The notes under the pieces: model-generated
Databases searched by the model: none
What the model saw: the letters and a program-made list of their open reading frames with translations, nothing else
What the model was told of the DNA's origin: nothing
Made by a program: the position numbers and the translations under genes
In this document: positions 24,491 to 36,289 of the stretch, in pieces
How positions within the stretch are numbered: position 1 is the stretch's first letter
How the letters are laid out: each line of letters opens with the position of its first letter
Assembly: GCF_029168945.1 (NCBI RefSeq)
Contig: NC_083603.1
Location: 44,960,406 to 45,024,405 of the forward strand
From: Cannabis sativa
Taxonomy: Eukaryota; Streptophyta; Magnoliopsida; Rosales; Cannabaceae
DNA length: 64,000 nucleotides
Reading direction: 5' to 3'

Positions 24491-27456
24491 TCAAGAAGCT
24501 GCAGCCTGAGTCAGTGAAACGTCTAAGGGGGTCAAGGACTCGAACGACGGCAAGAGCCAACCATTCTTCTGAGCTTGTTCCACATAGAAAGTGAACTTCT
24601 CCCTGGCGTTAGGAATGTCAAGAGCTAGATCGTCGAGACTGTCCTTGATTCGGGTGTAGCCCTTGGTCATTTGGTTGATTGTAATTAGGCCTTCGCCGAA
24701 GCATTCCTGGAGGAGATTTAGCATACTGTCATTCTTCTTCTCCATGGCCATGATCAGCGTCTTCTTCACTACCTCATGGTTGAAGAAGGGCATCCCTAGA
24801 TCACGAATACACTGGCAAGCTTCGTTCACTACACCCCCGCTTTCGTATTCCTCCAAGAGTTTCATAATCTTATCCTTGGCATCCTCCACAGCCCACCCAG
24901 TGCCACCTCCCCAGCACCTGAGAAGCCTTTCCCCAGCATGACGGGCACCAACCAAGGTTCGAGCCACTCTCACAGTCTCCGTCCCACTGCAGTCAGATGG
25001 TAACTTGCTTGAAATTTCTTCAAGATTTAGGGGAGCTAAGACGTCATCGATCACTGCTCTGGCGAGAAACAGAGCAAGCTCGTTTGAAGCATCCAGAATG
25101 TCCAAGGCCGTATCTTCAGCAGATTCCAAGAGCATGGCAAAACCATTGACAATATCTTCAGTTGAAAAGATCTCAATGTGAAGAGCAGAAAGCAGAACAG
25201 ATGCCATTTCCTTTTCACGGTTCTTCCGGTCCAATGCAAGTGTGATAAGCTTCTTCAAGAATATTGGATTGTACTCTGGTGCACCAAGATCTTCAAGGCT
25301 TCGAATGAGTTCAGGAATGTCATCTGAGAGAAAATATTCACGAATTATGGTCACAGCCTCTTCCTTATACCGCCTAACATTTTCATTATCCTTTTGTACC
25401 TCTCCATCTTCACCCATGGACGTAACAAATGTAGCATCAAGCCATCCTTCAGTTATTGCCTTGGGAAGTAGTGACTGGTACAAGGTTTTTGCCGATGGAA
25501 TATCAAGTGCTAGATCATCAAGGCTCTCTGCCAACCGAGAAAATCCTTTTGCCATTTGACTGGAACTAATCAGACCTTCATCAGCTGTTTCCTTTAAAAG
25601 CTTGAATATTAATGGTTCTGCGGTTTGATTCTCCATAGCTAGAACCAACGCCCGCTTCACAACCTCATGATGGAAGAAGGACACTCCCAACTCCCTTATG
25701 CACCTACAGGCCTCGAAAGCATCCTTACTTTCCACATATTCCTTTAACAAATCAGCAATCTTTTTCTTCACCTCCTCAACAGTAATGTGAGTGCTACCAC
25801 CCCACTTCCTCTCTACGAGTTCTGCATGGTGTGGAGCTGAAAGATAGCTCTTCTCAGCAGTCTGAATAACCTGAAATCCCTTGGAAGATTCTACAAGTGC
25901 TTTCTTTGCTCTTGTGAGGAAAGCTGGAGGTAGAATATCATCAACCACCGCACGAGCAAGAAACAAAGCAAGAATGTCAACTGCATCCAGTATGTCCACT
26001 ACAAGATCGTCAACAGATTCAAGAAGCATGAAGAAACCATCCCTAATCTGGGATGGGCTAATGACATCCGCATACAAGGCTGAAAGCAGAACTGAAGCCA
26101 TTTCCTTCTCCTTGTCATGCCTGTCCATGGCCATGGACACAAGCCGCTTGATAAAGTAAGGGAGATACTCACTTGAGCCGAGTTCTCTGAGGTCAGATGC
26201 AGCCAAATCAACATCACCAGTGCTGAAGTATTCCTCTATAATGGAGACCACAGCTTTCTTATAATCATCCAATGGGTCTGAAACAGTTGACCCAACAAGC
26301 TGATATGGTTCCTGTTGAGGAAAGATTAACAGGCAAAACAATACATTAATCATGTGGATTAACTTCAAAAAGCATAAACGTACATAAACCTAAAAAAATT
26401 GCTCAAAAAAATGTTTATCTACATTAATCTGCTGGTCAAAATATTGGATATACACACAATCCACCTGTATAATAACACACATATGACTGGCAGAATATAT
26501 AAATTAGACTGGAGCGGAAAATACCTCCCCACTGTCATAGTTAGGATCATTCCTATCAAGATGGGATTCACCATCGGTGTCGAGCAGTTTCCCCCAAGTT
26601 CCTTTACCACCACCACCATCTTTAAGCATAAACAAGAAGTTCAAGAGGAAAAGAAAATAGTCAATCTATCTATACATAAAATTTTATATGAATAACCACT
26701 TAATCATTCAACATTATCCATAACAAGTTAGGGTAAGAAATACAATAAGAGAGCTTTATGATGAAACAATTGTAATAATGACATTTAAGCACTGTTCAGA
26801 ATGAATGACATTCACCATTGAGTCAAAAACAAGCAATTGTCTGCATACACACTACATCCCAGCAATTAAAAAAAACATCATAGTTCACATTGAGCAACTA
26901 ATTTAAAATAAATATAATGATCATCCCAGCAACTATTTTACAATAGCTGATTAGGATATAACGAAGCCCACATAAACGACACATCTAAGACACTTGAAAA
27001 TGAACAGCTCAATTATAGAAAAGATATCATAATTATACTGGGAGAACAGACGGGAATGCTAAACCAACTGAAATTTTACTAACGAGTTCATGACCGAAGC
27101 GTGAAATCTAGTATAAATTAATCTCATCCAGTGACCTATCAAAAGTATCAAGAAACATTGTATCTTCAACAATAAATCTCAGTACATATCCCCGCCCCAT
27201 TCCAATAATCAAAATGCATAGTCCAGCATAAACCTAACTCACCTTTCTTAACACGTACAGACTTCCCAGAGTGAGATCGTCGCACATGTCTCCCAGGGAC
27301 ACCTGCAGGTGCCTTGCCACCAGGGGGGACTTTTAAGAATTCGGAAAGCAGAGATGGAGGGGATTTTGGAGAAGAGGACAAATTTTCAACATTTTGACTG
27401 GCTATTTTTAACTTTTCCCTCTGATGCTCCGTAAGAAATCCCTCACCTGACGCCAT
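24491..27456 (-). CDS. MA3 domain-containing translation regulatory factor (MRF/ECIP1 family)
   Basis: Three coding exons (27243-27456, 26525-26619, 24491-26311) give 709 aa with continuous frame. After a low-complexity N-terminus (MASGEGFLTEHQREKL) comes a Gly-rich linker and DRNDPNYDSGE. Four MA3 domains start at about residues 119, 282, 418 and 578. Each opens with a helix such as YKKAVVSIIEEYFSTGD or AKDKIMKLLEEYESGG, and DLALDIPNA-type ends are visible. MA3 domains bind eIF4A. Plant proteins with four MA3 domains (MRF1-4, with ECIP1 being MRF2) bind eIF4A and associate with ribosomes under TOR/energy control, so a cytosolic role in translation is expected. The large third exon holds all four domains. 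A 5' UTR exon and promoter lie upstream. Confidence 0.93.
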
Positions 27457-28320
27457 AAAAATCTATATCCTACAGTATCAAAATTAAACAGTAATTCAAT
27501 GTTCAAACACCTCCAATCCAATGTGTTTCTCAATGGTAAAAAAATTGAACCAATCAAGATAAAGCATCAAAGGATATTCAAACATCAGAATAAACTTGTT
27601 ATAACTTGTATTTCTATCTAATGACAATCCCATCACGTAAAAGTAAAAAAAAAAAATGAAATAAACAAAATCAATCAATTATCAACTCAACCAGCATAAG
27701 TTTTAGTATCATACAAACAATATATATTATATCAACAGCATCAAATGTGTAAAAACAAAAAAAAAAAATCAAAAGTTTAAACTGAATAAAATGAAGCTCT
27801 TATAATACAGTTGAATCATTTTATACATACAAAGAAACTCCCACAACATTTTTAAGAAATAAAAAACCTAAAAAGAGTTTAATTCAGTAACCGTATTTCA
27901 CTGTTCGTGTTCTCCACGTCTAGTTTCCCACCCTTTCTAGACAACCGAACAAAAACTCAAAAAAAAAAAAAGAAAAATCCTAACAACACAACAATCAAAA
28001 GAATAATAACCTGGTCTGTGCGAGCGAGCAGCGTTGATTCCAGAATCCACACCCAAACCCGTTTCTTCTGTTCTTGGCCCGGATCTCGAGCCAAGACAGG
28101 AGAAGCTAATCGGATCTCAATAACGAAACGTGCGAAGACACTGACAAGCCAACTCAGCCAGAGGAGATGAAACTAGTCGGAATAAGAAGCCCTAGATCAG
28201 TAGGTCCGATAGGTTAACCGGAGCTTTGGATCCGAAAGCGAGTGTTTTGATAAGAAGAGAGAGAGTGGGAAATGGATGAGAATGAAAAATAGGATCGGGA
28301 AGCAAGTGTGGGTTTTATAT
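27457..28320 (-). promoter_or_regulatory. 5' UTR exon, leader intron and core promoter of the MA3 gene
   Basis: A TATATAAAAC-type TATA box lies on the minus strand at 28313-28320. The leader would start near 28285. It ends at a GT donor at about 28010 (CAGACCAG|GTTATT), and an acceptor (CTGTAG) near 27472 rejoins 15 bases before the ATG at 27456. This predicts a leader intron of about 540 bp, a common feature of highly expressed plant genes. Confidence 0.65.
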
Positions 28321-28380
28321 GGAGGCTATGGTTACGGGTACACGTCATCGAGAGGTTTGGCTGTATTATCGCTTTCGCGT

Positions 28381-28388
28381 CCACGTGG
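28381..28388. promoter_or_regulatory. Perfect G-box (CCACGTGG)
   Basis: The palindrome CCACGTGG lies about 60 bp upstream of the MA3 TATA box, and an ACACGTCA motif follows the TATA box side at about 28338. G-boxes bind bZIP and bHLH factors and suit a light-, energy- or ABA-regulated promoter. Function is inferred from position. Confidence 0.6.
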
Positions 28389-28692
28389 CGTTTGAACAAA
28401 AGCCAGACCCGGTTTTTATTCCCCGTCTTTTGCTTCACACCCGGCTCACGAGCTCGCCCTCACCCTAAGCTGTTTTAGGGTTTTTGCCTATCACTGCAAA
28501 TTACTAAATTATCCTTCTTAACATTGTTGCCCTTCTCTTGTGAGTTCTTATCCCCTTCCCATTCAAACAAGGGAAATTTGAAATTATATGCATATTAGGG
28601 ATTAAAATTGGTATCCTAATCTAAAACTATACATAATTTGTAAAATAGGATAACTTTTACTTAAACCCAAATTTACCCCCCTCATTTCTAAA

Positions 28693-28694
<2 letters not shown>

Positions 28695-28750
<56 letters not shown>
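28695..28750. repeat. (CT)28 microsatellite
   Basis: An uninterrupted CT dinucleotide run of 56 bp, GA-rich on the strand of the MA3 gene and about 375 bp upstream of its TATA box. An apparent Arg-Glu-repeat reading frame across it is an artefact. Confidence 0.95.
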
Positions 28751-28751
<1 letters not shown>

Positions 28752-29036
28752 GCGTTTGAAATTGTACCACCACGATTCCCCACTCGAACGAAGAACCCAC
28801 CGAACCCACCACCCCACGGAGGGAACCCATCCACTGAGCACGCGACGAGCCTTTCCCCTTTCGGTTTTTTAATTTTTTTTTCTTATTGATTATGGTGAAA
28901 ATGTTGTTAGTTGATAGATTTAGGTTGGATATGTGCATTCTTGATTAGATCTAGGGTTAGATGGAGTAGATCTAGGGTCTGTGATCTTTCTGGGCAAGAA
29001 AATCCGATTTTCTAGTTTCATATGAGCTTGAAGATG

Positions 29037-29371
29037 AAGGCCCGATGCATGGCCCGATGGTCTGATGCATGGCCCGATGTAGGGCCCGATGGTCTGATGC
29101 CATTTTAGATTTTTTAATTTTTTTTTCTATTTATAGGACTGGCCCGATGGGCCCGATGGTCGGCCCGATGGTCAGATGCCCATTTTGGATTTTTTAAAAT
29201 TTTTTTCTATTTATAGGACTGGTCCGATGGGCCCGATGTAGGGCCCGATGGTCGGCCCGATGGTCAGATGCCCACTTTATTTTTTTTAATTTTTTTCATT
29301 TTATAGGACTGGCCCGATGGGCCCGATGGTCAGATGACTGGCCCGATGGGCCCGATGTAGGGCCCGATGCC
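29037..29371. repeat. GGCCCGATG minisatellite with T-rich spacers
   Basis: CCCGATG occurs 15 times exactly, mostly as GGCCCGATG, in clusters of three to five separated by nearly identical T-rich spacers ending TTTATAGGACTGG. The result is a higher-order repeat of about 100 bp. GC-rich clusters in an AT-rich spacer are conspicuous. No open frame of any length runs through. Confidence 0.9.
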
Positions 29372-29600
29372 CACTTAATTTTTTTTTTTTTTTTAATAAC
29401 AAAGAGAGAAGAAGAGAGTGGGGAGGCGGTAATGTAAATGGGGGTATTTTAGGGATATTCTAAAATGTGTCATATCCCACAAATATTAAATGTTATGTGT
29501 TTAAAAAAAAAATATTAAGTATATGTAAGTATAGAAAATCAAATTTCCCTTCAAACAATTCCAAACTTTGTAAGATAGATATCATGACCTAAATAAAGAA

Positions 29601-30018
29601 GGGAAAATCCTACAATGCACTCCATTAAAATAAATATATTGATGCACTTTTATTTATTTTAGCACCCGAAATAATTTTTTAGTCAAATTTTTTTTCACGG
29701 TCATGTACGTTATAGCTATTGAAGACATCTTGCAAAATTTTAAGAAATTTGAAAAAGTTTAACACACCGAAAAATACGTTCAAACAGTGTGTTGCACGCG
29801 TGATTATTTTATTTTATACGCGTGTAAAATAAACTGTTTGAACATTATTTTTTATATTGTAAGTTATTCTGAATTTCTCAAATCTTGTAGGTTATCTTAA
29901 ATAACTATAACGTACATGAATATAAAAAAAAATAGACTAAATTTTTTTTCAAGATACCGAAACAAGTCAAGAGTGCATCAGTACATCCCTTTTAAGGGAG
30001 TGCATTGTAGAATCACCC
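29601..30018. mobile_element. Foldback MITE, almost wholly palindromic (family F)
   Basis: The left end GGGAAAATCCTACAATGCAC and right end GTGCATTGTAGAATCACCC are inverted. The similarity continues inward for about 200 bp each side, through a shared CATGTACGTTATAG block, to a small centre near 29818. The transcript of either strand would fold into a long hairpin. No certain target duplication was seen. Confidence 0.85.
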
Positions 30019-30697
30019 TAAATTTTATAGTATGTGTATTTATATATTTTTTAAATTTGATAGTATAACAAAATAATATGTATGTATTAAATATTTTTAG
30101 TTAACTCAAGTTTTTAGTTTAGAAAAGGTATTAAGAAAATAAGTGAAGACTCAGTAGAGTCTAAGCTCAAATTAAAGGAGATACGACTCAATTAAAGTTG
30201 AGTTAGTTTTATATTTTTTTTAAAAAATAAAAAACAGATCGACATACTTGTATTTGATGATATATGATTGGAAAATTATTAAGTAATCAAAATTAATTAT
30301 TAAACAAATTAAGTAATAAGTTTGAATTTTTCTTTTTAATGGTATATGATTAAGAAACTAATATTATAATCATTTTTAGATATTTAAAATGTGTGTAAAG
30401 AAAATATTTGAAATTGGGAATGAAATCTAAGATTGAGATTGAGATTTCGGAAGGACAATAATAGCGCCTACAAATGAGTTCCGGTGATAACAATAGATGA
30501 GATGACCATGTGTGAAATACGGTAAGACAATAGGTAAGATACGGTAATAATAACGAGTGAGATACGGTGAAACTATGAGATAACAGGTGAGATACGGTGA
30601 TGACAATACTTCAAGTTTTCCCTATACCATTCTATTTATTTATTTTATAATAATATTTTTTTAACAAAATAATTTAAAATTCTATATATATACATAG

Positions 30698-31478
30698 TGT
30701 TGCTCCTAAAATCGCCCAATATACGTGGACCAGTCAGGAAGGGACACGTGGATCAAACTACTTGAGAAGAGCTGCTAAGTCTTTAAATGGCACCAGGGAG
30801 CGTTATTCGCATGGGTCCCGGAAGATACACCCGGAGTACAAGGTACTCCCGGAAGCGAGCATAACTCAAAGGCACTCCGGGATGTGTCAGGTCTCTCCCG
30901 AGACATCAAGTCGCATTTAATGCCGCATGGGAGGAAGCGTGTTGGGACTGTACACGCAATAAAGTCTGACGGCACATCCCCCAAACAGCAGCGCTACAGT
31001 AATGACCATTTAAGTCTAGCGACGGCTGCTCTGCGAAGAGTCACGTCAATCATAAGACAAAAAGGACATTCTCCATAAAAACCCTACAGCACCTAGGGAT
31101 TTGACCATGCATCACCCATGGTATATTCATCGGAAATGCCCAACTTTATGGATACTTACAGACACATGTGTAAGTACAATTCTAGGGATTGCCCCACTAA
31201 AACACTATAAATACCCCCTCAAAGCTCATTTAATGGGGTCGGAAAAATCTTGGCTGCTTAAGAGCAAACAGAGAAAAAACTCACCAAGAACATTCCTTGT
31301 ATTAAAGAGAGAAACATTCTCCCAAGTGTAAGATCTGTATTAAAGACATCCATAAATATCAGTGGCTCGTGGACTAAGGCTCATTAACGCCCCAACCACG
31401 TAAAAAGTCTTCATCTCGCTTTCGTACAGCTCATTATTATACTCATATTTTATTGGTTGCCGAAAACCTCGGTCAACA
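30698..31478 (+). repeat. Gypsy 5' LTR
   Basis: 781 bp, starting TGTTGCTCC and ending CGGTCAACA. A TATAAATA box lies at 31206-31213, so transcription should begin near 31235. By eye it matches the 3' LTR except at one base (A at 31339, C at 42947). Confidence 0.97.
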
Positions 31479-31500
31479 TTTTGGTGCTTTCATTGAGAGC
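31479..31500 (+). other. Gypsy primer-binding region
   Basis: The sequence right after the 5' LTR, TTTTGGTGCTTTCATTGAGA, occupies the place of the tRNA primer-binding site. Its TGGTGC core would pair with a tRNA 3' end reading GCACCA. The particular tRNA was not determined. Confidence 0.65.
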
Positions 31501-31541
31501 TGAGGAAAGCTGCTTCGCAACAAGCATTTAACTTCACAACA

Positions 31542-34073
31542 ATGGTGGAGACAAGAGCTACACGTCACCCTCGCCCTCTAGAAGACGCTCAAGATCCCAA
31601 TGAAGAGGATGTAGCCTCAAGGGCAGCAGAGGAATCCGAGGAAGAAGTTCCAGATGAAAACCACGAGGAACACCTCGACGAATACGCTTACGATGATGGA
31701 AGCTACCAAGAGCTGGTGCTCCTCAGACAAAAAGCCATCGATCACGAAGCTGAGATCGAAGCTCAGAAAGTGCAAAATCAAAAGATGCATGAGGTGATGC
31801 TAGCCATGCAAAAAGCCATGGAGGCAGCTGGCATTCACGTGCATCCCAAGGCAATGGCCGCTGGACTCGAGGGGGAGCCAGCTACGTCTTCGCCCAATTC
31901 CCAGCAGCAAAGGCCTAGGGAACCTAGCCCTATAAGGCACCCTGCTGAGGAAAACCAAACAAAAAACCCTACTTCTGCCCCTGGTCGGAAGAAAAAGGCG
32001 CAGGATCCGCGTAAGGTCCGCTCAGATTTCCCTAAAGGGAAAGGTCCGCAGAGGGGCAAGCCCCAAAGAGGGAGTCTTGGCCCTCAGGATCGAGGGGACC
32101 GAAAGAGCGTTTCCGTGCACCAGGAACCGGGGGGTAGAGGAAGAGGAGGACAGAGATGTCCACCCGTTGATTTGAGAAATCAAATCAATGGGAATCAAGG
32201 TGACCTCCGGGATCACCTTGATCAAAAGATACGGACCGAAGTCTCCTCGGGTACTGTAAACGAAGGGATTATGGCAGAGCTTGCCAGCCTTCGAAAAGAT
32301 ATCGCCCGAGTCTCCCGAAGGCAAAAGGGAGATGACTCCGACTCGGACAGTGAGGACCGGGAGCCCTGCGCCAAGCATATCCTGGAGGCGGAGCTCCCTA
32401 AAAACTTCAAAATGCCCGAAATGGCGGCATACACTGGGAACTCCGACCCCAGTGATCACCTGTCACGATTCAACCGAGTCATGACAGTCATGCGGGTCAG
32501 CAATGACGCCAAATGCCTGTGCTTCCCCCTCACTCTGAGCGGTTCGGCGGAGGAGTGGTTCAAGAAACTAGAACCAGGATCGGTGGGATGTTGGAACAAA
32601 CTCCAAACCAACTTCCGGAGACAATTTGTCGCCGCCAGGAAGGTCAATTTGGAGGTTAGTGCCTTGACTAACATCAAGCAACTACCCACCGAGACCTTGA
32701 AAAATTACATCAAGAGGTTCCGAGAGGAGGCCTCGAAGACCAAGAAGGTTGACGACGGACAACAGCTTGCGCTTCTCCAAGCAGGAATCCGTACTGGGAC
32801 TCCCTTCTGGAACGAATTACAGCAAGAAGGCGCTGCTAGCCTTCAGGACTTCCAGAAGCGAGTCCAAAAATATATTAACCTCGAAGAAGCCCAGATCGTG
32901 GCTTACGGAGGCTATTATCCCACCGGGATAGCAGGATACATGCCAGGAGTATCGCCCTCGGGTACTGTCCCGACCGCGACCCCTCCGGTTAGTGGCATAC
33001 AGTTTTCTGCCACTCCCGGGTACAACCAAGGGCAAGCTCTGCCCCCGGCATCTTCCCATTACGGCAATCCGTCCGGGGTGAATGGACGGGCTCCTTCACA
33101 GGCTGCCCCAACCGCTAGCTTAACAGGCCCCACTCAAGGGTCTAGAAGCAAGAGGTCTTCCAAGGGCGACACCCGAACGGGGGAGAAGCGCCAAAAGAAG
33201 GGGTACACACCCCAATACACCCAGTACACAGAGCTCACGGACTCTCAGGAACGTGTCTATTTTGCCACAAGGCAGAATACGCACTACCGGAGACCCCAGC
33301 CATTGTACAGGGACAGCTCCCGGAAAGATCCGAGCAAAAGGTGCGAATATCATAACGACATCGGCCACAGCACCAACGAGTGTAAAAATCTCAAGGATGA
33401 GATTGAGAATCTGATCCGGTTGGGCCACCTCTATGAGTGGATCAAAAATAGGTTACCCCACCTTAACCGGGGCGAGGTGGCAGGGGGCATGCCTTCGGGA
33501 ACACCAGGGGGTACAGCAGGAGTATTGCCTCCAGCTGCTCCCGCAGGTGACACCCAGCATATACCCGGACTACCGCCCCGGCCTAATGGACGGGTAGCCA
33601 TGATCTCCGGAGGTCCCCATATCGGAGGAAACACTCGGAAGGAGCGAAAGAGATATGCCGAGGCCGCAAGGCACAGTGAAGTGTGGGAGGTCGCTCAACT
33701 CCCAGCTCAAAGGCCTCGGCTAATGGACCAACCCATAACGTTCACGGAAGAAGACGCCAAGACGGTGCGTTTTCCTCATCACGACCCGCTGGTCATAGAG
33801 ACCCCCATTGCAAATAAAGTGGTGGCCAGGGTCCTGATTGATAATGGAAGCTCCGTGAACTTGCTCTTCAAAGAGGCCTTCACCGCGATAGGGTTGACCG
33901 ACCGGGACCTCTCTCCTAGCGGATCGCAGCTCACAGGGTTTAACGGGACAACTCTAATCCCGATGGGAAAAGTCGGGGCTCCCGGTTACCCCGTGCCGGA
34001 CACTCCACAGAGCACGTTTAAGTATTGCACCTTCGTGGTGGTAGATCGTCCCACGGCTACAACGCAATCTTAG
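31542..34073 (+). CDS. Gypsy gag-protease
   Basis: 843 codons, open throughout. The N-terminal third is acidic then rich in Pro, Arg and Gly. The retrotransposon gag domain is at about residues 290-400 ([36 protein letters not shown]). A short Cys/His motif, [14 protein letters not shown], follows at about 605, then the aspartic protease signature [13 protein letters not shown] at about 765. Gag packages the element's RNA into particles and the protease cuts the polyprotein. The frame ends at 34073 inside conserved protease-linker sequence, because of a one-base loss near 34057. In related elements this reads on into pol. Confidence 0.88.
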   Translation: MVETRATRHPRPLEDAQDPNEEDVASRAAEESEEEVPDENHEEHLDEYAYDDGSYQELVLLRQKAIDHEAEIEAQKVQNQKMHEVMLAMQKAMEAAGIHVHPKAMAAGLEGEPATSSPNSQQQRPREPSPIRHPAEENQTKNPTSAPGRKKKAQDPRKVRSDFPKGKGPQRGKPQRGSLGPQDRGDRKSVSVHQEPGGRGRGGQRCPPVDLRNQINGNQGDLRDHLDQKIRTEVSSGTVNEGIMAELASLRKDIARVSRRQKGDDSDSDSEDREPCAKHILEAELPKNFKMPEMAAYTGNSDPSDHLSRFNRVMTVMRVSNDAKCLCFPLTLSGSAEEWFKKLEPGSVGCWNKLQTNFRRQFVAARKVNLEVSALTNIKQLPTETLKNYIKRFREEASKTKKVDDGQQLALLQAGIRTGTPFWNELQQEGAASLQDFQKRVQKYINLEEAQIVAYGGYYPTGIAGYMPGVSPSGTVPTATPPVSGIQFSATPGYNQGQALPPASSHYGNPSGVNGRAPSQAAPTASLTGPTQGSRSKRSSKGDTRTGEKRQKKGYTPQYTQYTELTDSQERVYFATRQNTHYRRPQPLYRDSSRKDPSKRCEYHNDIGHSTNECKNLKDEIENLIRLGHLYEWIKNRLPHLNRGEVAGGMPSGTPGGTAGVLPPAAPAGDTQHIPGLPPRPNGRVAMISGGPHIGGNTRKERKRYAEAARHSEVWEVAQLPAQRPRLMDQPITFTEEDAKTVRFPHHDPLVIETPIANKVVARVLIDNGSSVNLLFKEAFTAIGLTDRDLSPSGSQLTGFNGTTLIPMGKVGAPGYPVPDTPQSTFKYCTFVVVDRPTATTQS

Positions 34074-36265
34074 GCCGACCGGCCCTCGTCGACTTCGGTG
34101 CAATAACTTCTATCCGACACCTATGCCTAAAATTTCCTACCCAGGAAGCCGGAGTCGGAACGGTGAGGGGAAACCAAGGAGAGGCCAGGCAATGTTACAA
34201 CGTTGCCACCCACTTGCCAGTGCTCATGGTCCGGGCCTCCGAGTAGAGAGGGCTGAAGAAGACGAGTTGGATCCTCGTATAGGATCCGAGAGGGTCGTAG
34301 AACCAATGGAGGACGTCGAAGAGATACCGGTGTGCGACGACGACTCCACTGAAAGTACTCCGGATAGGAAGAGGCCTAGATCCGGAGGAAAAGGATAAAA
34401 TAATAAAAACACTGAAGGGCGCCATTGATGTTTTTGCATGGCGCCAAGAGGACATGACCGGCATCAGCCCTCATGTCATCACCCATGTCCTCAACGTCAA
34501 CCCGGACATGCCTCCTATACAACAAAAGAGACGCCCGCTCGACTCGGCGAAAGCCGAGGCCTTAGAGAAAGAGGTGGATAAACTTTTGTCCAACAGCATG
34601 ATCCGCGACGTATACTATCCGGAATGGCTAGCCAATCCTGGTCTGGTGCCCAAGCCGAACGGGACTTGGCGGGTTTGCATAGATTTCACGGATCTAAACA
34701 AAGCCTCGCCCAAAGGATCCGGCTTCCGCTGCCCGGGATTGACCGGATGGTGGACGCCACCTCCGGATTTAAACTGCTATCTTTCATGGATGCCTATGCT
34801 GGTACAATCAAATAAAGATGCATACGGCGGACGAGTGCACTAGCTTCGGGGACCAGATGGGGGGTATCGGTTACCTAGTCATGCCTTTCGGACCGAAAAC
34901 GCCGGAGCAACCTATCAAAGAATGGTTAACCGGATGTTCAAAAGCCTCCTGGGACGAAACATGGAAGTATATGTAGACGACATGCTCGTCAAATCCAAAG
35001 CATGCAATAGCCATGCAGACGACTTAGAAGAATGTTTCGAAGTCGTCCGGAGGTACGGCATGAAGCTCAATCCGAAGAAGTGTACCTTCGGAGTCAAGTC
35101 GGGAAAATTCCTGGGCTTCATAGTCAGCCAGAGAGGGATTGAGGCGAACCCGGAGAAAATTCAAGCTCTCTTGGACATGCCATCCCCCAGGAAACATAAG
35201 GACGTGCAAAGTTTGACCGGAAAGGTGGCCGCGTTGAGCCGTTTTATCTCACGATCCACGGACAAGTGCATACCCTTCTTCAACATACTGAAGAAATGCC
35301 AAAAGTTCGAATGGACGGACGAATGCGAGGAGGCATTCAAAAGGTTAAAAGACCATATGGCAAAACCTCCTATCCTATCAAAGCCCGTCCTTGGAGAAGA
35401 CTTGTTCCTTTACTTGGCGGTCTCCGAACATGCGGTCAGTGCTGCATTGGTCCGGGAGGAAGAAAAGATCCAGCATCCCGTGTACTATGTTAGTAAACGC
35501 ATGATAGGGGCCGAGACAAGGTACCCGGTCATCGAAAAGCTAGTATTCTGCCTCCTGATGGCATCACGGAAGTTGAGACCATACTTCCAAGCCCATCCAA
35601 TCAGAGTTTTGACCAATCATCCACTCCGGCAAGTCCTCCAGAAACCTGAAGCCTCCGGAAGACTCCTCAAATGGGCAATGGAACTGAGTCAGTTTGACTT
35701 ACATTACGTGCCCCGGATTTCTGTAAAAGGCCAAGCCTTGGCAGACTTCATCACCGAATGTAATGAAGCCGAGGCAACAACCAATACCCCGGAGCCACCC
35801 ATTCCCACTTGGAGAGTATTCGTGGATGGAGCTTCAAACGAAAACGGTTCGGGAGCCGGAGTAGCTATGATATCACCCACTGGGTTGCGGCTCCAGGCAG
35901 CACTCCGATTCAACTTCACAGCTTCGAATAATGAAGCCGAGTATGAGGCCCTAATAGCAGGGCTAAAATTGGCTAAAGCTGTAGGAGCCAAAAGGGTGGA
36001 AGTCTACAGCGATTCTCAGCTGGTCGTAAACTAAGTATCCGGAGAATACCAAACCCGCGGCGAAAGAATGGCCGCGTACGTAGCAATAGTCCGAGAACTG
36101 CTCCACGAGTTCACGGACTATAAAATAGAAAGAATCCCCCGAGAAAAGAACGCTCATGCGGACATGCAGCTAAGTTAGCCTCGGATAGTGAGATCGAAGA
36201 GCTGGGGGTAGTACCGTGGAACGCTTGGCGAGGCCAGAGGCATCAAAATAAAAGAGACCACACAA
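34060..36265 (+). pseudogene. Gypsy reverse transcriptase / RNase H region with many frame breaks
   Basis: Protein similarity is continuous, but the frame shifts near 34057, 34240, 34375, 34712, 34800, 34896, 36165, 36220 and 36252, and a TAA stop interrupts at 36032-36034. Recognisable parts are the RT start (GLVPKPNGTWRVCIDF, about 34650), the YVDDMLVKSK catalytic box (about 34970), the first RNase H (about 35380-35740), and a second RNase H with VFVDGASNENGSGAG, NNEAEYEAL and YSDSQLV (35815-36030). Most breaks look like loss of one base, often in a short homopolymer. True decay and assembly error cannot be told apart here. Confidence 0.88.
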
Positions 36266-36289
36266 ACGGTTGGGCAAGAACCCAGCTGG

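Noticed and set aside
28657..28938. Open frame with an Arg-Glu repeat
   Set aside because: It is the translation of the CT/GA microsatellite.
28660..29400. A gene reading away from the MA3 promoter in plus orientation
   Set aside because: The only start (near 29034) gives about 24 codons made of minisatellite sequence before a stop.
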